Assembly (NCBI GenBank): GCA_023435895.1
Contig: JAEZLH010000016.1
Location: forward strand, 1-64,000
Direction: 5' to 3'
DNA from: Bacillota bacterium
Lineage (GTDB): Bacteria; Bacillota; Clostridia; Lachnospirales; Lachnospiraceae
Length of the DNA stretch: 64,000 bases
Shown: positions 53,509 through 63,287 of the stretch, in pieces
Position numbering within the stretch: position 1 is the stretch's first letter
How the letters are laid out: the number at the start of each line of letters is the position of its first letter
The notes under the pieces: model-generated
What the model was told of the DNA's origin: nothing
The model's input: the letters and a program-made list of their open reading frames with translations, nothing else
The model's database searches: none
Translations under genes and position numbers: made by a program

Positions 53509-54720
53509 ATGAAAGAAAAAGTTATTCTTGCTTACTCCGGTGGTCTTGATACTACCGCAATCATCCCTTGGTTGAAAGAAAATTATGATTATGAAGTTGT
53601 GTGTGTGTGTATTGACGTAGGTCAGGGTAATGAGCTTGATGGTTTAGAAGAGAGAGCAAAATTATCCGGTGCCACCAAATTATATATTGAAGATGTAGTG
53701 GAAGAATTCGTTGATGATTATGTGGTTCCTTGTGTTAAGGCTAACGCAGTATATGAAAACAAATATCTCTTAGGTACATCCATGGCTCGTCCGGTTATAG
53801 CAAAGAGATTGGTAGAAATCGCAAGAGTGGAAGGTGCTACCGCAATTTGCCACGGAGCAACCGGCAAAGGTAACGATCAGGTTCGTTTTGAATTAACCAT
53901 CAAAGCTCTGGCACCCGATCTTAAAATCATCGCACCCTGGAGAATCTGGACTATGGCCTCCCGTGAAGAAGAAATCGAATACTGCGAAAAGCATGGTATC
54001 CATCTTCCCTTCTCAGCGGACAATAGCTATTCCCGTGACCGTAACTTATGGCATATCAGCCATGAAGGCCTTGAACTTGAATTACCTTCCAATGCACCGA
54101 ATTATGATCACCTTTTAGTTCTGGGTGTATCCCCTGAGAAAGCTCCTGAGGAAGGCGAAACCCTAACACTTACCTTCGAAAAGGGTGTTCCTACTTCTTT
54201 AAATGGCAAGAAATTGTCTCCTACCGACATCATCAAGGAATTAAATGAACTAGGCGGCAAACATGGCGTGGGTATTGTTGATATCGTTGAGAACCGTGTA
54301 GTCGGCATGAAATCCCGTGGTGTTTATGAAACTCCCGGCGGAACCATTCTTATGGAAGCTCATATGCAGCTTGAAGAACTGATTCTTGACCGCGCAACCT
54401 TAACCGCGAAGAAGGAAGTAGCTAACCGTTTTGCTGATATCGTATATGAAGGAAAATGGTTCACTCCACTTAGAGAAGCGTATCAGGCATTCGTTGATGT
54501 TACACAGGAATATGTAACCGGTGAAGTGAAACTTAAGCTCTATAAGGGTAATATCATCAAACAGGGTACCACATCACCTTATTCCTTATACAACGAAAGC
54601 ATCGCCTCCTTTACAACCGGTGAGCTTTATAATCATCACGATGCAGAAGGCTTCATCAATCTCTTCGGCTTGTCCTTAAAAGTTCGCGCAATGAAAATGG
54701 CTTCTCTTGATCAAGAATAA
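53509..54720 (+). CDS. argG: Argininosuccinate synthase
   Basis: Joins citrulline and aspartate with ATP to give argininosuccinate. It has the N-type ATP loop LAYSGGLDTT near the start, HGATGKGNDQVRFE and SADNSYSRDRNLWH, all typical of ArgG. The start at 53509 (403 residues) follows GGAGG; the in-frame ATG at 53497 overlaps it. It is followed directly by a two-way terminator, so it is transcribed alone; argH is not in the window. Confidence 0.98.
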   Translation: MKEKVILAYSGGLDTTAIIPWLKENYDYEVVCVCIDVGQGNELDGLEERAKLSGATKLYIEDVVEEFVDDYVVPCVKANAVYENKYLLGTSMARPVIAKRLVEIARVEGATAICHGATGKGNDQVRFELTIKALAPDLKIIAPWRIWTMASREEEIEYCEKHGIHLPFSADNSYSRDRNLWHISHEGLELELPSNAPNYDHLLVLGVSPEKAPEEGETLTLTFEKGVPTSLNGKKLSPTDIIKELNELGGKHGVGIVDIVENRVVGMKSRGVYETPGGTILMEAHMQLEELILDRATLTAKKEVANRFADIVYEGKWFTPLREAYQAFVDVTQEYVTGEVKLKLYKGNIIKQGTTSPYSLYNESIASFTTGELYNHHDAEGFINLFGLSLKVRAMKMASLDQE

Positions 54721-54741
54721 TTAAAAAGAATATATGGCTAT

Positions 54742-54809
54742 AAAAAATATTCCATTTACCTAGATGCACCTTAAAATAGCATTGATTTAGGTAGCTTGGA
54801 ATATTTTTT
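54742..54809. terminator. Bidirectional terminator between argG and the hydrolase gene
   Basis: AAAAAATATTCCA pairs with TGGAATATTTTTT and an inner TACCTA with TAGGTA; T tracts follow on both strands. It serves argG from the left and the convergent hydrolase gene from the right, whose stop codon overlaps the stem end. Confidence 0.88.
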
Positions 54810-55701
54810 ATTTTATATATCGTTTCAAGAACCTCGAAACTTTTTCTTCATATCCTTTGCTGTTGATACAATAGCTTTCCGCATGTTTTGCTTTCCCAAC
54901 CAAATACAAGGCTTTATTCTTCTTTTTTGCCCGGTACATATCAATACTCATGGAGGCAGGTACAAAATTATCCCTCTTGCCATGAATAAACAATACTGGT
55001 AACTCACTGTTTTTTACTGCATGGATTGGTGATACCTGTTCAAACCAGAACCCAGCTCGAAGATAAATCAAAAGATTTTCAATAGGAATTAATGCTTTAG
55101 GAAGATGAAAGAACTGTTTCATTTGATGACGAAGCAGTTTCTTCAGATCAGAGTAGGCACAGTCTGCTATCACACAATCAATGCGCTTATCAATCTCAGA
55201 ATGAAGTAATACTGTAGCAGCACCCATGGATTCACCATGGGTAACAATTTTACACTCTTCTCCATATTCCTTCTTGCACCAGCTAACCACACTTTTCAGA
55301 TCATATTTCTCGTAATAGCCCATAGTTGTATGTGCCTTCCCGCTCATTCCATGATTACGATGGTCGTAGTTCAAAACGATATAGCCAAGTTTTATAAATA
55401 GTTGAGCATATTTAATGCTTTGGTATTTTGCACACCCAAAACCATGGCAAAGAATCGCAACTTTCTTTTCTTCTTTCCTATACGCGTTCGGTAGTTCATA
55501 TTTCTCACAGCTTAATACATATCCATTTGAATTAATACGAAATGAAGTTTTAACCCATTCCTCATATGCCTTATGATCAAAGGTATTGCACTTAATTTCT
55601 CTGGAAAATCCCTTTTTATAAGTCAACTTCCTAGGCTTTAGTATAATATTAGATAAGCACCAAATCCACTCTAAAAACCAAACAATCGTAAAACGAAGCA
55701 A
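54808..55701 (-). CDS. Alpha/beta hydrolase
   Basis: A 297-residue serine hydrolase with an N-terminal membrane-proximal hydrophobic segment. The oxyanion region is in ILCHGFGCAK, the nucleophile elbow is GESMGAA (Ser), and FIHGKRDNFVP with a later His (KHAES) completes the triad. It resembles the YqkD-like group of cytoplasmic-membrane hydrolases. It begins with TTG at 55701, with GGGTG upstream. Substrate unknown. Confidence 0.87.
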   Translation of the reverse strand: MLRFTIVWFLEWIWCLSNIILKPRKLTYKKGFSREIKCNTFDHKAYEEWVKTSFRINSNGYVLSCEKYELPNAYRKEEKKVAILCHGFGCAKYQSIKYAQLFIKLGYIVLNYDHRNHGMSGKAHTTMGYYEKYDLKSVVSWCKKEYGEECKIVTHGESMGAATVLLHSEIDKRIDCVIADCAYSDLKKLLRHQMKQFFHLPKALIPIENLLIYLRAGFWFEQVSPIHAVKNSELPVLFIHGKRDNFVPASMSIDMYRAKKKNKALYLVGKAKHAESYCINSKGYEEKVSRFLKRYIK

Positions 55702-55798
55702 TATTCACACCCTCTTCTTAGACATCATCCATGTATTTATCTCCAAATACAGTTGGATTATTCTGATATTCGATTGGTATTAATAAGCATAATAGATT

Positions 55799-55840
55799 AA
55801 AAAAGGTTATTGCATATATACAACCATACGCAATAACCTT
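55799..55840 (-). terminator. Terminator after the GDPD gene
   Basis: AAGGTTATTGC and GCAATAACCTT form an 11-bp perfect stem around a 16-nt loop, followed by TTTTTT on the minus strand, about 40 bp past the GDPD stop. Confidence 0.88.
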
Positions 55841-55880
55841 ACTGTTTATTTTTCTATTTTACCAAATAGCGCTGTTTTTA

Positions 55881-56717
55881 TTATGAAGCTTTATTTCCAT
55901 CCGAAGGCATAAAGCTGTCAAAGATACATAGCTCATAATACTTCTTATTCTCATCGTATACCTTTTGACTTTGAATTGTCCATGCCACTGTCTTCACTCG
56001 ATACAATTTTCTGCAAATGGTATAGGATAAGCCGGTACGATAGATATAGTCATAGGCAATAAAATCCGGTTTTGTGATGAAATTCACCAACAAATGTTTT
56101 AAGATAAAGTACTGTATTACATTTCCCTTCATCTTCTCACGGATAAAATCTGTGGAAAGCTGACCTCTTACTACCTTCGGCTGATGAAAACGGTACCAGA
56201 TCAAACCAAATGGATTAAAGGATTCAATACAATATACTCCTTTGTAATCTTTTAAAACTTCTGACACTGCGTTACATAGCTTTCCAGCTTTTCCAGGAAT
56301 TTTAAGTTCAATGATGAGCGGCACTTTTCCATCTACCAACTCCAACACTTCCTTAAGAGTTGGAATTCTTTCCGCAGAATGAAATAATTGAAACTTCTTT
56401 ATTTCCTCATAAGTAAGTTCTGATATTCTATAATCAACTTTGCTGCAACGTTTTAAATTATAATCATGAATCACAACAGGGATGTGATCCTTGGTTAGCT
56501 GTACATCAAGTTCCATTCCAAATCCATGTTCCACTGCTAAGGAAAAAGCTTTCAACGAGTTCTCCGGGGCTTCTCCCTCATTGTCATGCAGTCCTCTATG
56601 TGCGTACAGTCTTCCATCTAGTTTTTTACTATCAGGGTTTCTTCTTATCTTTGGCATTATCATTAGCATATACAACACAATTACGGCCAACCCAATCATG
56701 CAAATATAAAATATCAT
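55881..56717 (-). CDS. Glycerophosphodiester phosphodiesterase
   Basis: TIM-barrel phosphodiesterase of 278 residues that splits glycerophosphodiesters into glycerol 3-phosphate and alcohol. An N-terminal membrane helix (about 2-20) is followed by AHRGLHDNEGEAPENS (catalytic His and Glu), then MELDVQLTKDHIPVVIHD, the metal-binding ELDV and second catalytic His. It could act on lipid or teichoic acid fragments at the membrane. Monocistronic. Confidence 0.92.
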   Translation of the reverse strand: MIFYICMIGLAVIVLYMLMIMPKIRRNPDSKKLDGRLYAHRGLHDNEGEAPENSLKAFSLAVEHGFGMELDVQLTKDHIPVVIHDYNLKRCSKVDYRISELTYEEIKKFQLFHSAERIPTLKEVLELVDGKVPLIIELKIPGKAGKLCNAVSEVLKDYKGVYCIESFNPFGLIWYRFHQPKVVRGQLSTDFIREKMKGNVIQYFILKHLLVNFITKPDFIAYDYIYRTGLSYTICRKLYRVKTVAWTIQSQKVYDENKKYYELCIFDSFMPSDGNKAS

Positions 56718-56815
56718 AACAAGAACCTTGCCTTTCTAAAATTGACGTAAACTATTTACTCCTGATTCTAATATTATATTATCTAATTGGTACGGATTTT
56801 TATCAAATGCATACC

Positions 56816-57565
56816 TTAAGTCCTGTTCACGGTAGTAAATACATAGGCTCCAATTCCAACAGCAATGGTCAAGTTTAAGGAGTCTACATCGGGGGATTGT
56901 GGTATAAAAATACTGGTACCCACCTTCGCAAATTCAGGTGCCAATCCGGTTGCTTCATTGCCAAAAACCAATGAATACAATTTAGCTCTTGGACAATTAT
57001 CAAGGCTTAGCGTATTCTCACCATCCAGCATAAATGTAAATAACTGATGATTTTGATATTTTTTTTGGTATTCTTCAAAGGTATCAAAATGAGAAATATT
57101 CAATTTGAACATTGCACCCATAGAAGAGCGAACCGTCTTAGGATTGTATAAATCTGCTGCCGGTAACACTATGGCCACATCGTAAATCCCAAAGCCAACC
57201 GTAGTTCTTAAAATTGTACCAAGGTTTCCCATGTTACTTGGATTTACCAATACTATATGCGGTCGGTCAACTTGGAGTTCACAATTATACTTATTAAAAA
57301 TCCCGGCTACATAACAATTTTCTTTATCACTAATTTTGCGAAGTAATTTATTGTTCTGTTCCAGAAGTATGTTTTTCTCATCACATATTCTTATTAGTTT
57401 CTCCATATCGGTATATGAAGAATCCACTAATATCTTTCGAACCTGTTTGGCTCTTGATTGAATTAATTCGTAGGTCGGAAATGCTCCTAATGTATAGGAA
57501 TAATCCATATCTTTTTTATAAGGTTTAATCGTTTCTCCATTACCCTGTGCTTCATATTGCTTCAT
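56816..57565 (-). CDS. TrmH/SpoU-family RNA methyltransferase
   Basis: SPOUT-class RNA 2'-O-methyltransferase of 249 residues. The catalytic domain shows VNPSNMGNLGTILRT (motif 1 with Asn and Arg), FGNEATGL (motif 2) and IPQSPDVDSLNLTIA (motif 3). The N-terminal part may bind RNA. The start at 57565 is supported by CGGAGA; the longer frame to 57652 has no ribosome binding site. The RNA target is not apparent. Confidence 0.88.
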   Translation of the reverse strand: MKQYEAQGNGETIKPYKKDMDYSYTLGAFPTYELIQSRAKQVRKILVDSSYTDMEKLIRICDEKNILLEQNNKLLRKISDKENCYVAGIFNKYNCELQVDRPHIVLVNPSNMGNLGTILRTTVGFGIYDVAIVLPAADLYNPKTVRSSMGAMFKLNISHFDTFEEYQKKYQNHQLFTFMLDGENTLSLDNCPRAKLYSLVFGNEATGLAPEFAKVGTSIFIPQSPDVDSLNLTIAVGIGAYVFTTVNRT

Positions 57566-57668
57566 AGTTATCTCCGTATGGATACAAATATAATTTATAT
57601 CCCCATTCCTTTCTCTAAAGAAAGGGGCTCTGCAATTAGCAGCAGCCCCCATATAATGATTGGTCTAA

Positions 57669-58538
57669 TTAATTATTCCCGAAGAAGGTCAAAGCCAGCA
57701 TACCAGGTCCCGTATGGGTACCAATTACAGGTCCTACCTTCGTAATCATAACATCCTTCACAAGATCCTTATCACGAAGAAGAGCTTCCAGTTCCATAGC
57801 CTGGTCAAGATTATCCCCATGTGCAATACATACGGTCTGGGATTTAACATCTTCTCCCCGTTCCATTAACTTTGTAACCATAAGATCCATCTCTGCTTTA
57901 GAACCTCTTACCTTTGATACTACCTGAAGTTTTCCGTTTTCATCGGTTGTTAATACAGGTCTGATTTTTAACGCTGTCCCTACGATTGCTTCCAGGGAGG
58001 TTATTCTACCTCCGCGCTTTAAGAAGAATAAATCCTTTACTGTAAACCAATGGCACATCTTTCTCTTATTTTGTTCTACCCAATCTCTTAATTCTTCAAT
58101 ATTAAGACCATTTTGCTTTTGCTTGGCTGCAGTCATAACCAACAACCCTTCGCCAACTGAGGCACACAAAGAATCAACACTATAGATTTTCCGCTCGGGA
58201 TATTCCTCCTGAAGCTCCGGTATTACAAGTTGAGAGGTATTATAGGTGCCGCTTAGGCCAGAAGAAAAGGCTATGTAGAGAATATCAATTCCCTGCTTCA
58301 GAAATTCTTCCATGTAATCTGTAAATACAGCGGGGGTAATTTGGGTCGTACGAGGTACGCCGCCGTTTTTTAGCTTTGTATAAAAATCCTCTATCGATAG
58401 TTCTCTCTCATCGGGATAATGAGAATATTCCTTCTCATCTACCGAGAATCCCATCGGAATAATTCTTAAATCATATTCCTTTACAACTTTATCAGGTAAA
58501 TCAAGTGTTGCATCACTTACAATAACATATTTATTCAT
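57669..58538 (-). CDS. DegV family fatty-acid-binding protein
   Basis: A two-domain lipid-binding protein of 289 residues; in Firmicutes such FakB proteins present fatty acids to the FakA kinase. The start reads YVIVSDATLDLP, then RTTQITPAVF with the Thr-Thr-Gln site, AFSSGLSGTYN and GPVIGTHTGPGML, which bind the carboxylate. The start at 58538 follows GAGGAG. No fakA-like gene is adjacent. Confidence 0.92.
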   Translation of the reverse strand: MNKYVIVSDATLDLPDKVVKEYDLRIIPMGFSVDEKEYSHYPDERELSIEDFYTKLKNGGVPRTTQITPAVFTDYMEEFLKQGIDILYIAFSSGLSGTYNTSQLVIPELQEEYPERKIYSVDSLCASVGEGLLVMTAAKQKQNGLNIEELRDWVEQNKRKMCHWFTVKDLFFLKRGGRITSLEAIVGTALKIRPVLTTDENGKLQVVSKVRGSKAEMDLMVTKLMERGEDVKSQTVCIAHGDNLDQAMELEALLRDKDLVKDVMITKVGPVIGTHTGPGMLALTFFGNN

Positions 58539-58632
58539 GGATACAGCTCCTCTATACACATTTTATCACATAACATCTATTATTTTACTACGAAAGCCTT
58601 GTAATGTGCAAGGATAAATCCTATATTCTTAC

Positions 58633-59553
58633 TCAAACAATCAGCTTTGCCAAAATCATCACGACCGGAATTGTAAATAAAGATAAAATTGTTGTGAGCG
58701 CAAATAATTCTGCGGCATATAAATAATTTTTATCATATCGGATGGCAAAGAGGCTAACAGTCGCCGCAGTTGGACAAGCACAAGCCAGGATCGAGGTAAG
58801 TATTACGATATCTGGTAAGTTAAATAATTGAAATACCATCAGCATGACAAGTGGCATAACGAGAAGTTTCAATATAGCAATGTATAGCAATCTCCATTTT
58901 TTGAATATATTCAGAATATTAGTCTGGGCAATCGTTATGCCAGCAACCATCATAGCAAGCGGTGTATTCATATCTCCAATATAGCTCATTGGCTTACCTA
59001 CCACCTGGGGTAAAGAAATTTTACATACAAAAAGAAGAAATCCAACGAAGGTTGATAATACAGAGGGAGAAAGCATTGCTTTCACAATCGATTTTTTATC
59101 GTATTTTCCTGACACACTCACCATTCCATGGGTCCATACCACAATATTAAATAGCGTCATATATGCCGTAAGATAGAATACACCCTCGCTTCCAAAAACC
59201 CCATTTACAAGTGGAATACCAATAAACCCACAGTTAGAATATATCACCGCAAAGCGCTCAATGGATAATTCCGTATTTTTCTTCCTGACTACAAGTTGCG
59301 CCAATATAATTGCTGTTAAATGAGTAGCAATTGCTAGTACGAATGAAATTAATAATCCCGTCAATAATGTCTCTTCAAATTTCCTTTGGTAAGATATGAT
59401 AATTACCATTGGATTTACGAGCATTAATACTAAATCTGCAAGTTTCTTATTCGTTTCATTATCAATCAATTTTACTTTATAGCTTATTACACCCACAAAA
59501 ATAAGTATAAACATTATGATGATTTGATTGAATGCTGTGAATGCCAGTGTCAT
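58633..59553 (-). CDS. AEC family transporter (auxin efflux carrier/malate permease-like)
   Basis: Integral membrane carrier of 306 residues with about ten helices in two inverted halves. Conserved features include NPMVIIISYQ, NCGFIGIPLVNG and ACPTAATVSLFA in the crossover regions. Bacterial members export or import malate and similar organic acids; the substrate here is not shown. It follows the DegV gene by about 95 bp upstream, same strand. Confidence 0.9.
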   Translation of the reverse strand: MTLAFTAFNQIIIMFILIFVGVISYKVKLIDNETNKKLADLVLMLVNPMVIIISYQRKFEETLLTGLLISFVLAIATHLTAIILAQLVVRKKNTELSIERFAVIYSNCGFIGIPLVNGVFGSEGVFYLTAYMTLFNIVVWTHGMVSVSGKYDKKSIVKAMLSPSVLSTFVGFLLFVCKISLPQVVGKPMSYIGDMNTPLAMMVAGITIAQTNILNIFKKWRLLYIAILKLLVMPLVMLMVFQLFNLPDIVILTSILACACPTAATVSLFAIRYDKNYLYAAELFALTTILSLFTIPVVMILAKLIV

Positions 59554-60083
59554 AATTTACCTACTTTCTATGTATCAATCGGTATCTTCCGATTGTGTTA
59601 CGATAAACTATTATGAACTCTTTTTTGTCATCCATCAAGAGTTAATTTTTAATAAAATAATTCCATATAGTAAACAGCCCCTATACAAATAAAACAAAGC
59701 GGATGTGGTTTTGCTGGTATTTTCTTTTTTATTTGTAAATAAATGCATGATTAGGGTGTCAAAAGGGTCTGTTTTAACTGTGGCAATGGCAAATCGCATA
59801 AAGTTAAAAGATTCATGCTTCGATGCCAAGATTCCTTATCTACAATACCACCTTAGAGTTCACAAAGCTAAGAATATCTTACTTCATAACCTCAATTTGC
59901 GATTAAGGTTTAAATACTCTGCTTGTACTGTAGTAATAGCAATTTACACATAGTTAAATACTTCATGCCCCGAACTATATCATCTTTTTCAAATAAATTT
60001 ATGGATATCTATAATGATCTATGTCCTTAATTCATATAAACGTTACTATTTCAGTATAATAAAATAAAAAAGGAAAAGATATT
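59554..60083. other. 530-bp intergenic region with diverged direct repeats
   Basis: Short frames on either strand lack ribosome binding sites. It holds two diverged 52-bp direct repeats. Ahead of mntP, TATAAT lies at 60054-60059 without a good -35 box, and AAAGGAAAAG precedes the ATG. I see no yybP-ykoY-type manganese riboswitch in the 120 bases before the gene. Confidence 0.4.
59767..59968. repeat. Diverged direct repeat, 150-bp period
   Basis: Segments 59767-59818 and 59917-59968 align without gaps at 37 of 52 positions, both ending TTCATGC. On the minus strand they read HESFNFMRFAIATV and HEVFNYV-stop-IAITTV, so the similarity is also visible in translation, which suggests old duplicated coding remnants. 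Confidence 0.5.
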
Positions 60084-60659
60084 ATGGATCATCTTACATT
60101 GATTCTGCTGGCAATGGGATTAACCACCGATGCATTTGCAGTTTCCATTACAAATGGCATATGCCGGAATCGAATTACAAAAAGGTATGCCTTTGCTACC
60201 GCTTTTATATTTGGGTTTTTTCAGGCATTGATGCCGGTGCTTGGTTTTCTGCTGGGTAACTCCCTCTCAAATATAGCTCATCGCTACCAGCATTGGATTG
60301 CTTTAATTTTACTAGGTGGTATTGGGGCTAATATGTTGGTGGACGCCATAAATGAAAGTAAAAACCCTAAAGATCATCAGCCTCTCAGTCAGCTGTTGAC
60401 GATCAAGAACTTATTTCTGCAAGGAATTGCTACAAGTATCGACGCTTTAGCTGCGGGGGTAGGTTTTGCAGTTCTTGACATGAATATTTTAACTGCTTCT
60501 CTTACCATCGGTGTAATCACCTTTTCTTTCTGCTTTTTAGGGGTGTATATTGGAAGAATGTTTGGTACCATTCTAGGTGTAAGAGCAAAATTCGTGGGAG
60601 GATTAATTCTAATTGCAATCGGGGTAAAACTATTTCTGGAAGGTCTGTTTTATTTTTAA
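60084..60659 (+). CDS. mntP: Manganese efflux pump MntP
   Basis: Six-helix membrane protein of 191 residues built of two inverted halves. The helix 1 motif AMGLTTDAFAVSI and the matching ATSIDALAAGVGF in the second half carry the conserved Asp residues that bind Mn(II). Expected to expel excess manganese. Monocistronic on the plus strand. Confidence 0.94.
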   Translation: MDHLTLILLAMGLTTDAFAVSITNGICRNRITKRYAFATAFIFGFFQALMPVLGFLLGNSLSNIAHRYQHWIALILLGGIGANMLVDAINESKNPKDHQPLSQLLTIKNLFLQGIATSIDALAAGVGFAVLDMNILTASLTIGVITFSFCFLGVYIGRMFGTILGVRAKFVGGLILIAIGVKLFLEGLFYF

Positions 60660-60867
60660 TGATGGGCATCAATCACAGATATAAGAATTTATTTAGCATA
60701 GGAAACCATCTAGTAACTTTAAGTGATATGGAGCAGAAAACAATATAAGGTCATACTGTAATACATGACCATATAGTAATATTTCTTTCTAAATCATTTT
60801 TCAAGTTGAAAATTCATCCATATTATATGATAATAGATACATCTTACAAATATAAGGAGTGGTACAC

Positions 60868-61497
60868 ATGAGTTTTGATTCATGCTTTGATAAATTACCA
60901 GTCATCGAAACACCTAGATTAATTTTAAGACAAATAACAGAGAGTGCTGAAGATGGCAGGGACAGTCTGGAATATATTAATGATTATAGTGTTTATCGTT
61001 ACTGGGGTGTATATGATGAATCCAGCGATACAAACGGCAGACGCCGACCGAAGAAGAAAATAAAGCTTGATTATCACTACAATGCAACAATGAAGGAATA
61101 TCGCGCCAAACGAGAGTTAACTTGGCTAATGGAGCTAAAAGACAGCCATAAAGTGATCGGTGAAATTGTATTATATGATTTTCGGCTAAAAAAACAAGCC
61201 GATATCGGATATCGAATCAGCAAAGATTACTGGGGTAAAGGCTTTACTCCGGAAGCAGGACAAGCCATGTGCAAGGTTGCCTTTGACACAATGGATTTAA
61301 CACGGTTGCAAATACGTTGCTTTACGGACAATCTAAGCTCGGTTCGTGTTGCTGAAAAGCTTGGATTTTCAAAAGAAGGAATGGTAAGACAGGGAGCCAT
61401 TGTCAATGTTATGACCGATTATTATATATTTGGATTATTAGCAGATGACTATGATAAAAATCCCATCCCTGATTCTGAGGTGAAGATTTTTGACTAA
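60868..61497 (+). CDS. GNAT acetyltransferase (RimJ/RimL-like)
   Basis: A 209-residue acetyltransferase of the RimJ/RimL/SpeG group: ETPRLILRQIT at the N-terminus, ADIGYRISKDYWGKGFTPEA as the acetyl-CoA loop, and CFTDNLSSVRVAEKLGF near the end. A family-unusual basic insert lies around residues 55-80 (GRRRPKKKIK). The start at 60868 follows AAGGAG; the upstream GTG is within three codons. Target unknown. Confidence 0.88.
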   Translation: MSFDSCFDKLPVIETPRLILRQITESAEDGRDSLEYINDYSVYRYWGVYDESSDTNGRRRPKKKIKLDYHYNATMKEYRAKRELTWLMELKDSHKVIGEIVLYDFRLKKQADIGYRISKDYWGKGFTPEAGQAMCKVAFDTMDLTRLQIRCFTDNLSSVRVAEKLGFSKEGMVRQGAIVNVMTDYYIFGLLADDYDKNPIPDSEVKIFD

Positions 61498-61562
61498 TAA
61501 TAGATTTGAGTGCCATAGACCTATGATAGCAGGATAATGGCAACTTTCACAAAGGAGGACTT

Positions 61563-62396
61563 ATGAAGTCTTTATATATCTCTGATTTAGACGGTACTCT
61601 TCTGCAGCCGAATATCGAATTATCCGACAAAACAATCCGTATAATCAACGAATTGATTGGACAAGGGATGAACTTTAGCGTTGCAACAGCCAGATCAATT
61701 GCCTCTGTAAAACCAATCCTTAAGAAGGTTAATATCTCGGTCCCTGTGGTTTTAATGAATGGGGTTTGTATCTATGATCTTCAAAAAAATGAATATGTAA
61801 AAATAGAGGCACTATCAGAGGAGAGTATCTCTATTCTATTAAGCCTAATAAAGGAATATCGACTAAAGGGCTTTGCCTATGCAATCAAAGATGGTGTCCT
61901 TTCCACTTATTACGAAGATTTAAATAGCCAAGCTCTAAAAGCTTTTGTTCAAGAACGGGTGGAGCGCTATAATAAAAAATTCACTCAAATAAGCGACTTT
62001 CGCACTCTTTCCGAAGAACCTCTCATCTATTATTCATTAATGGGTGTCAGGGAACAATTGGAGCCGGTATATTTAGCGCTTCAAACTATTCAAGAAATAA
62101 ACAGCGTAATGTACAAAGATAACTATACCCCTAACCTATGGTATCTTGAGCTGCATAGCAAATTCGCTTCCAAATATCATGCCGTGCAATTTCTTCGTTC
62201 TGAATATGGATTTGACAAGGTTACATGTTTTGGTGATAACCGCAATGATTTTCCACTCTTTGAAGCTTCGGATATAAAATTAGCGGTAGGAAATGCCTTA
62301 GAGGAATTGAAAGAAAAAGCAAATGAGGTTATTGAAACTAATCTTATGGATGGAGTTGCTCATTGGTTAAAGGATCATTACCACTTGACTTTTTAA
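61563..62396 (+). CDS. HAD-superfamily Cof-type phosphatase
   Basis: Haloacid dehalogenase-like phosphatase of 277 residues, subclass IIB. Nucleophile motif SDLDGTLLQ (Asp), then TARS, a C2 cap domain in the middle, and the metal motif CFGDNRNDFPLF near the C-terminus. Such enzymes usually act on sugar phosphates or flavin nucleotides. GGAGG lies 5 nt before the ATG. Confidence 0.93.
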   Translation: MKSLYISDLDGTLLQPNIELSDKTIRIINELIGQGMNFSVATARSIASVKPILKKVNISVPVVLMNGVCIYDLQKNEYVKIEALSEESISILLSLIKEYRLKGFAYAIKDGVLSTYYEDLNSQALKAFVQERVERYNKKFTQISDFRTLSEEPLIYYSLMGVREQLEPVYLALQTIQEINSVMYKDNYTPNLWYLELHSKFASKYHAVQFLRSEYGFDKVTCFGDNRNDFPLFEASDIKLAVGNALEELKEKANEVIETNLMDGVAHWLKDHYHLTF

Positions 62397-62441
62397 AAGT
62401 CTTAGCTTTTTAAATAGTCTTGGTTTTAATAAATTAATACG

Positions 62442-62486
62442 GAATAGTCCGATTCGCCATATTATGGCTCAATCGGGCTATTCCAT
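62442..62486. terminator. Long hairpin between convergent genes
   Basis: GGAATAGTCCGATT pairs with AATCGGGCTATTCC with an inner GCCAT/ATGGC. It lies between the HAD gene (plus) and the histidine phosphatase gene (minus). T tracts are weak on both sides; bidirectional terminator is likely but not certain. Confidence 0.65.
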
Positions 62487-62498
62487 TTATGAAACTAA

Positions 62499-63131
62499 TT
62501 ACATAATATTCTTACGATATAGATTTGGATATCCCTCCAAATGAGCAAAATCATTAAAGCGTTCTAGGTAAAACCTTTCCTTTCCTTCGTCATAAACCAA
62601 CTGTGTAATGCTGGTATTCTCTAAGGAAAAACCAAACAGAAAGCGATTTGCCTGATCTTTACCAAACAATGCTGCAAGAATGGTACGTATGGTTCCCCCA
62701 TGCATAACAATTGCAATGTCCTTCTTGCCACTTTTTACAATGTCCATAATAACCGGCATAGCTCTCTCGTACACATCCTGTCCACTCTCCCCGCCTGGAT
62801 ATGGAATATCTTCTATTAGCATTTTATGTTTTTGATTAAATTCTTTAAAATGTTCGTCAATATATTCAGCACTCTTGCCTTCCAAATGACCGAAGGATAT
62901 TTCTCTTATCCCTTCCCTGATTTCATGAGTTAACCCCAATCCCTCATTGATTATCTCTGCTGTTTCCCTTGCACGAAGCAAATCGCTGGAATAGAGCGCA
63001 TCAATCTGATAGTTCTTCATTCGATCACGAAGTAACTGTGCTTGCTTTACTCCTTCCGATGTAAGCTCTACATCCAGATTACAGAGTTTAATACATTGTC
63101 TTCCATGTCTAATTAGGTATAGATTAACCAT
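62499..63131 (-). CDS. Histidine phosphatase family protein (phosphoglycerate mutase-like)
   Basis: A 210-residue phosphatase: YLIRHGRQ with the phospho-acceptor His, SDLLRARETAEI with the Arg, EGIREISFGHLEGK with the acid residue and VMHGGTIRTI with the second His. Could be a cofactor-independent-type phosphatase such as GpmB, CobC-like or PhoE; nothing around it decides. The start at 63131 follows GGGGGAAG. Confidence 0.92.
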   Translation of the reverse strand: MVNLYLIRHGRQCIKLCNLDVELTSEGVKQAQLLRDRMKNYQIDALYSSDLLRARETAEIINEGLGLTHEIREGIREISFGHLEGKSAEYIDEHFKEFNQKHKMLIEDIPYPGGESGQDVYERAMPVIMDIVKSGKKDIAIVMHGGTIRTILAALFGKDQANRFLFGFSLENTSITQLVYDEGKERFYLERFNDFAHLEGYPNLYRKNIM

Positions 63132-63287
63132 CTTCTTCCCCCGCTTCCTATTGCCCAATGTAAATCGATCTTGGGAATATTAATTCACACATTTTTAGCT
63201 GCTATCCACTTTGAATTTATAAGAAAAATATATCAATTTCTTTTCCTGAAAAGCGCTTCCTATTGACATATTACCTAATGCGACGAA

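Noticed and set aside
59635..59953. Short frames on both strands before mntP
   Set aside because: Neither has a ribosome binding site; the region consists partly of diverged repeats, so the frames are better explained as remnants.
59960..60083. yybP-ykoY manganese riboswitch before mntP
   Set aside because: The 120 bases upstream are AT-rich without the paired GC-rich stems and conserved loops of that class.
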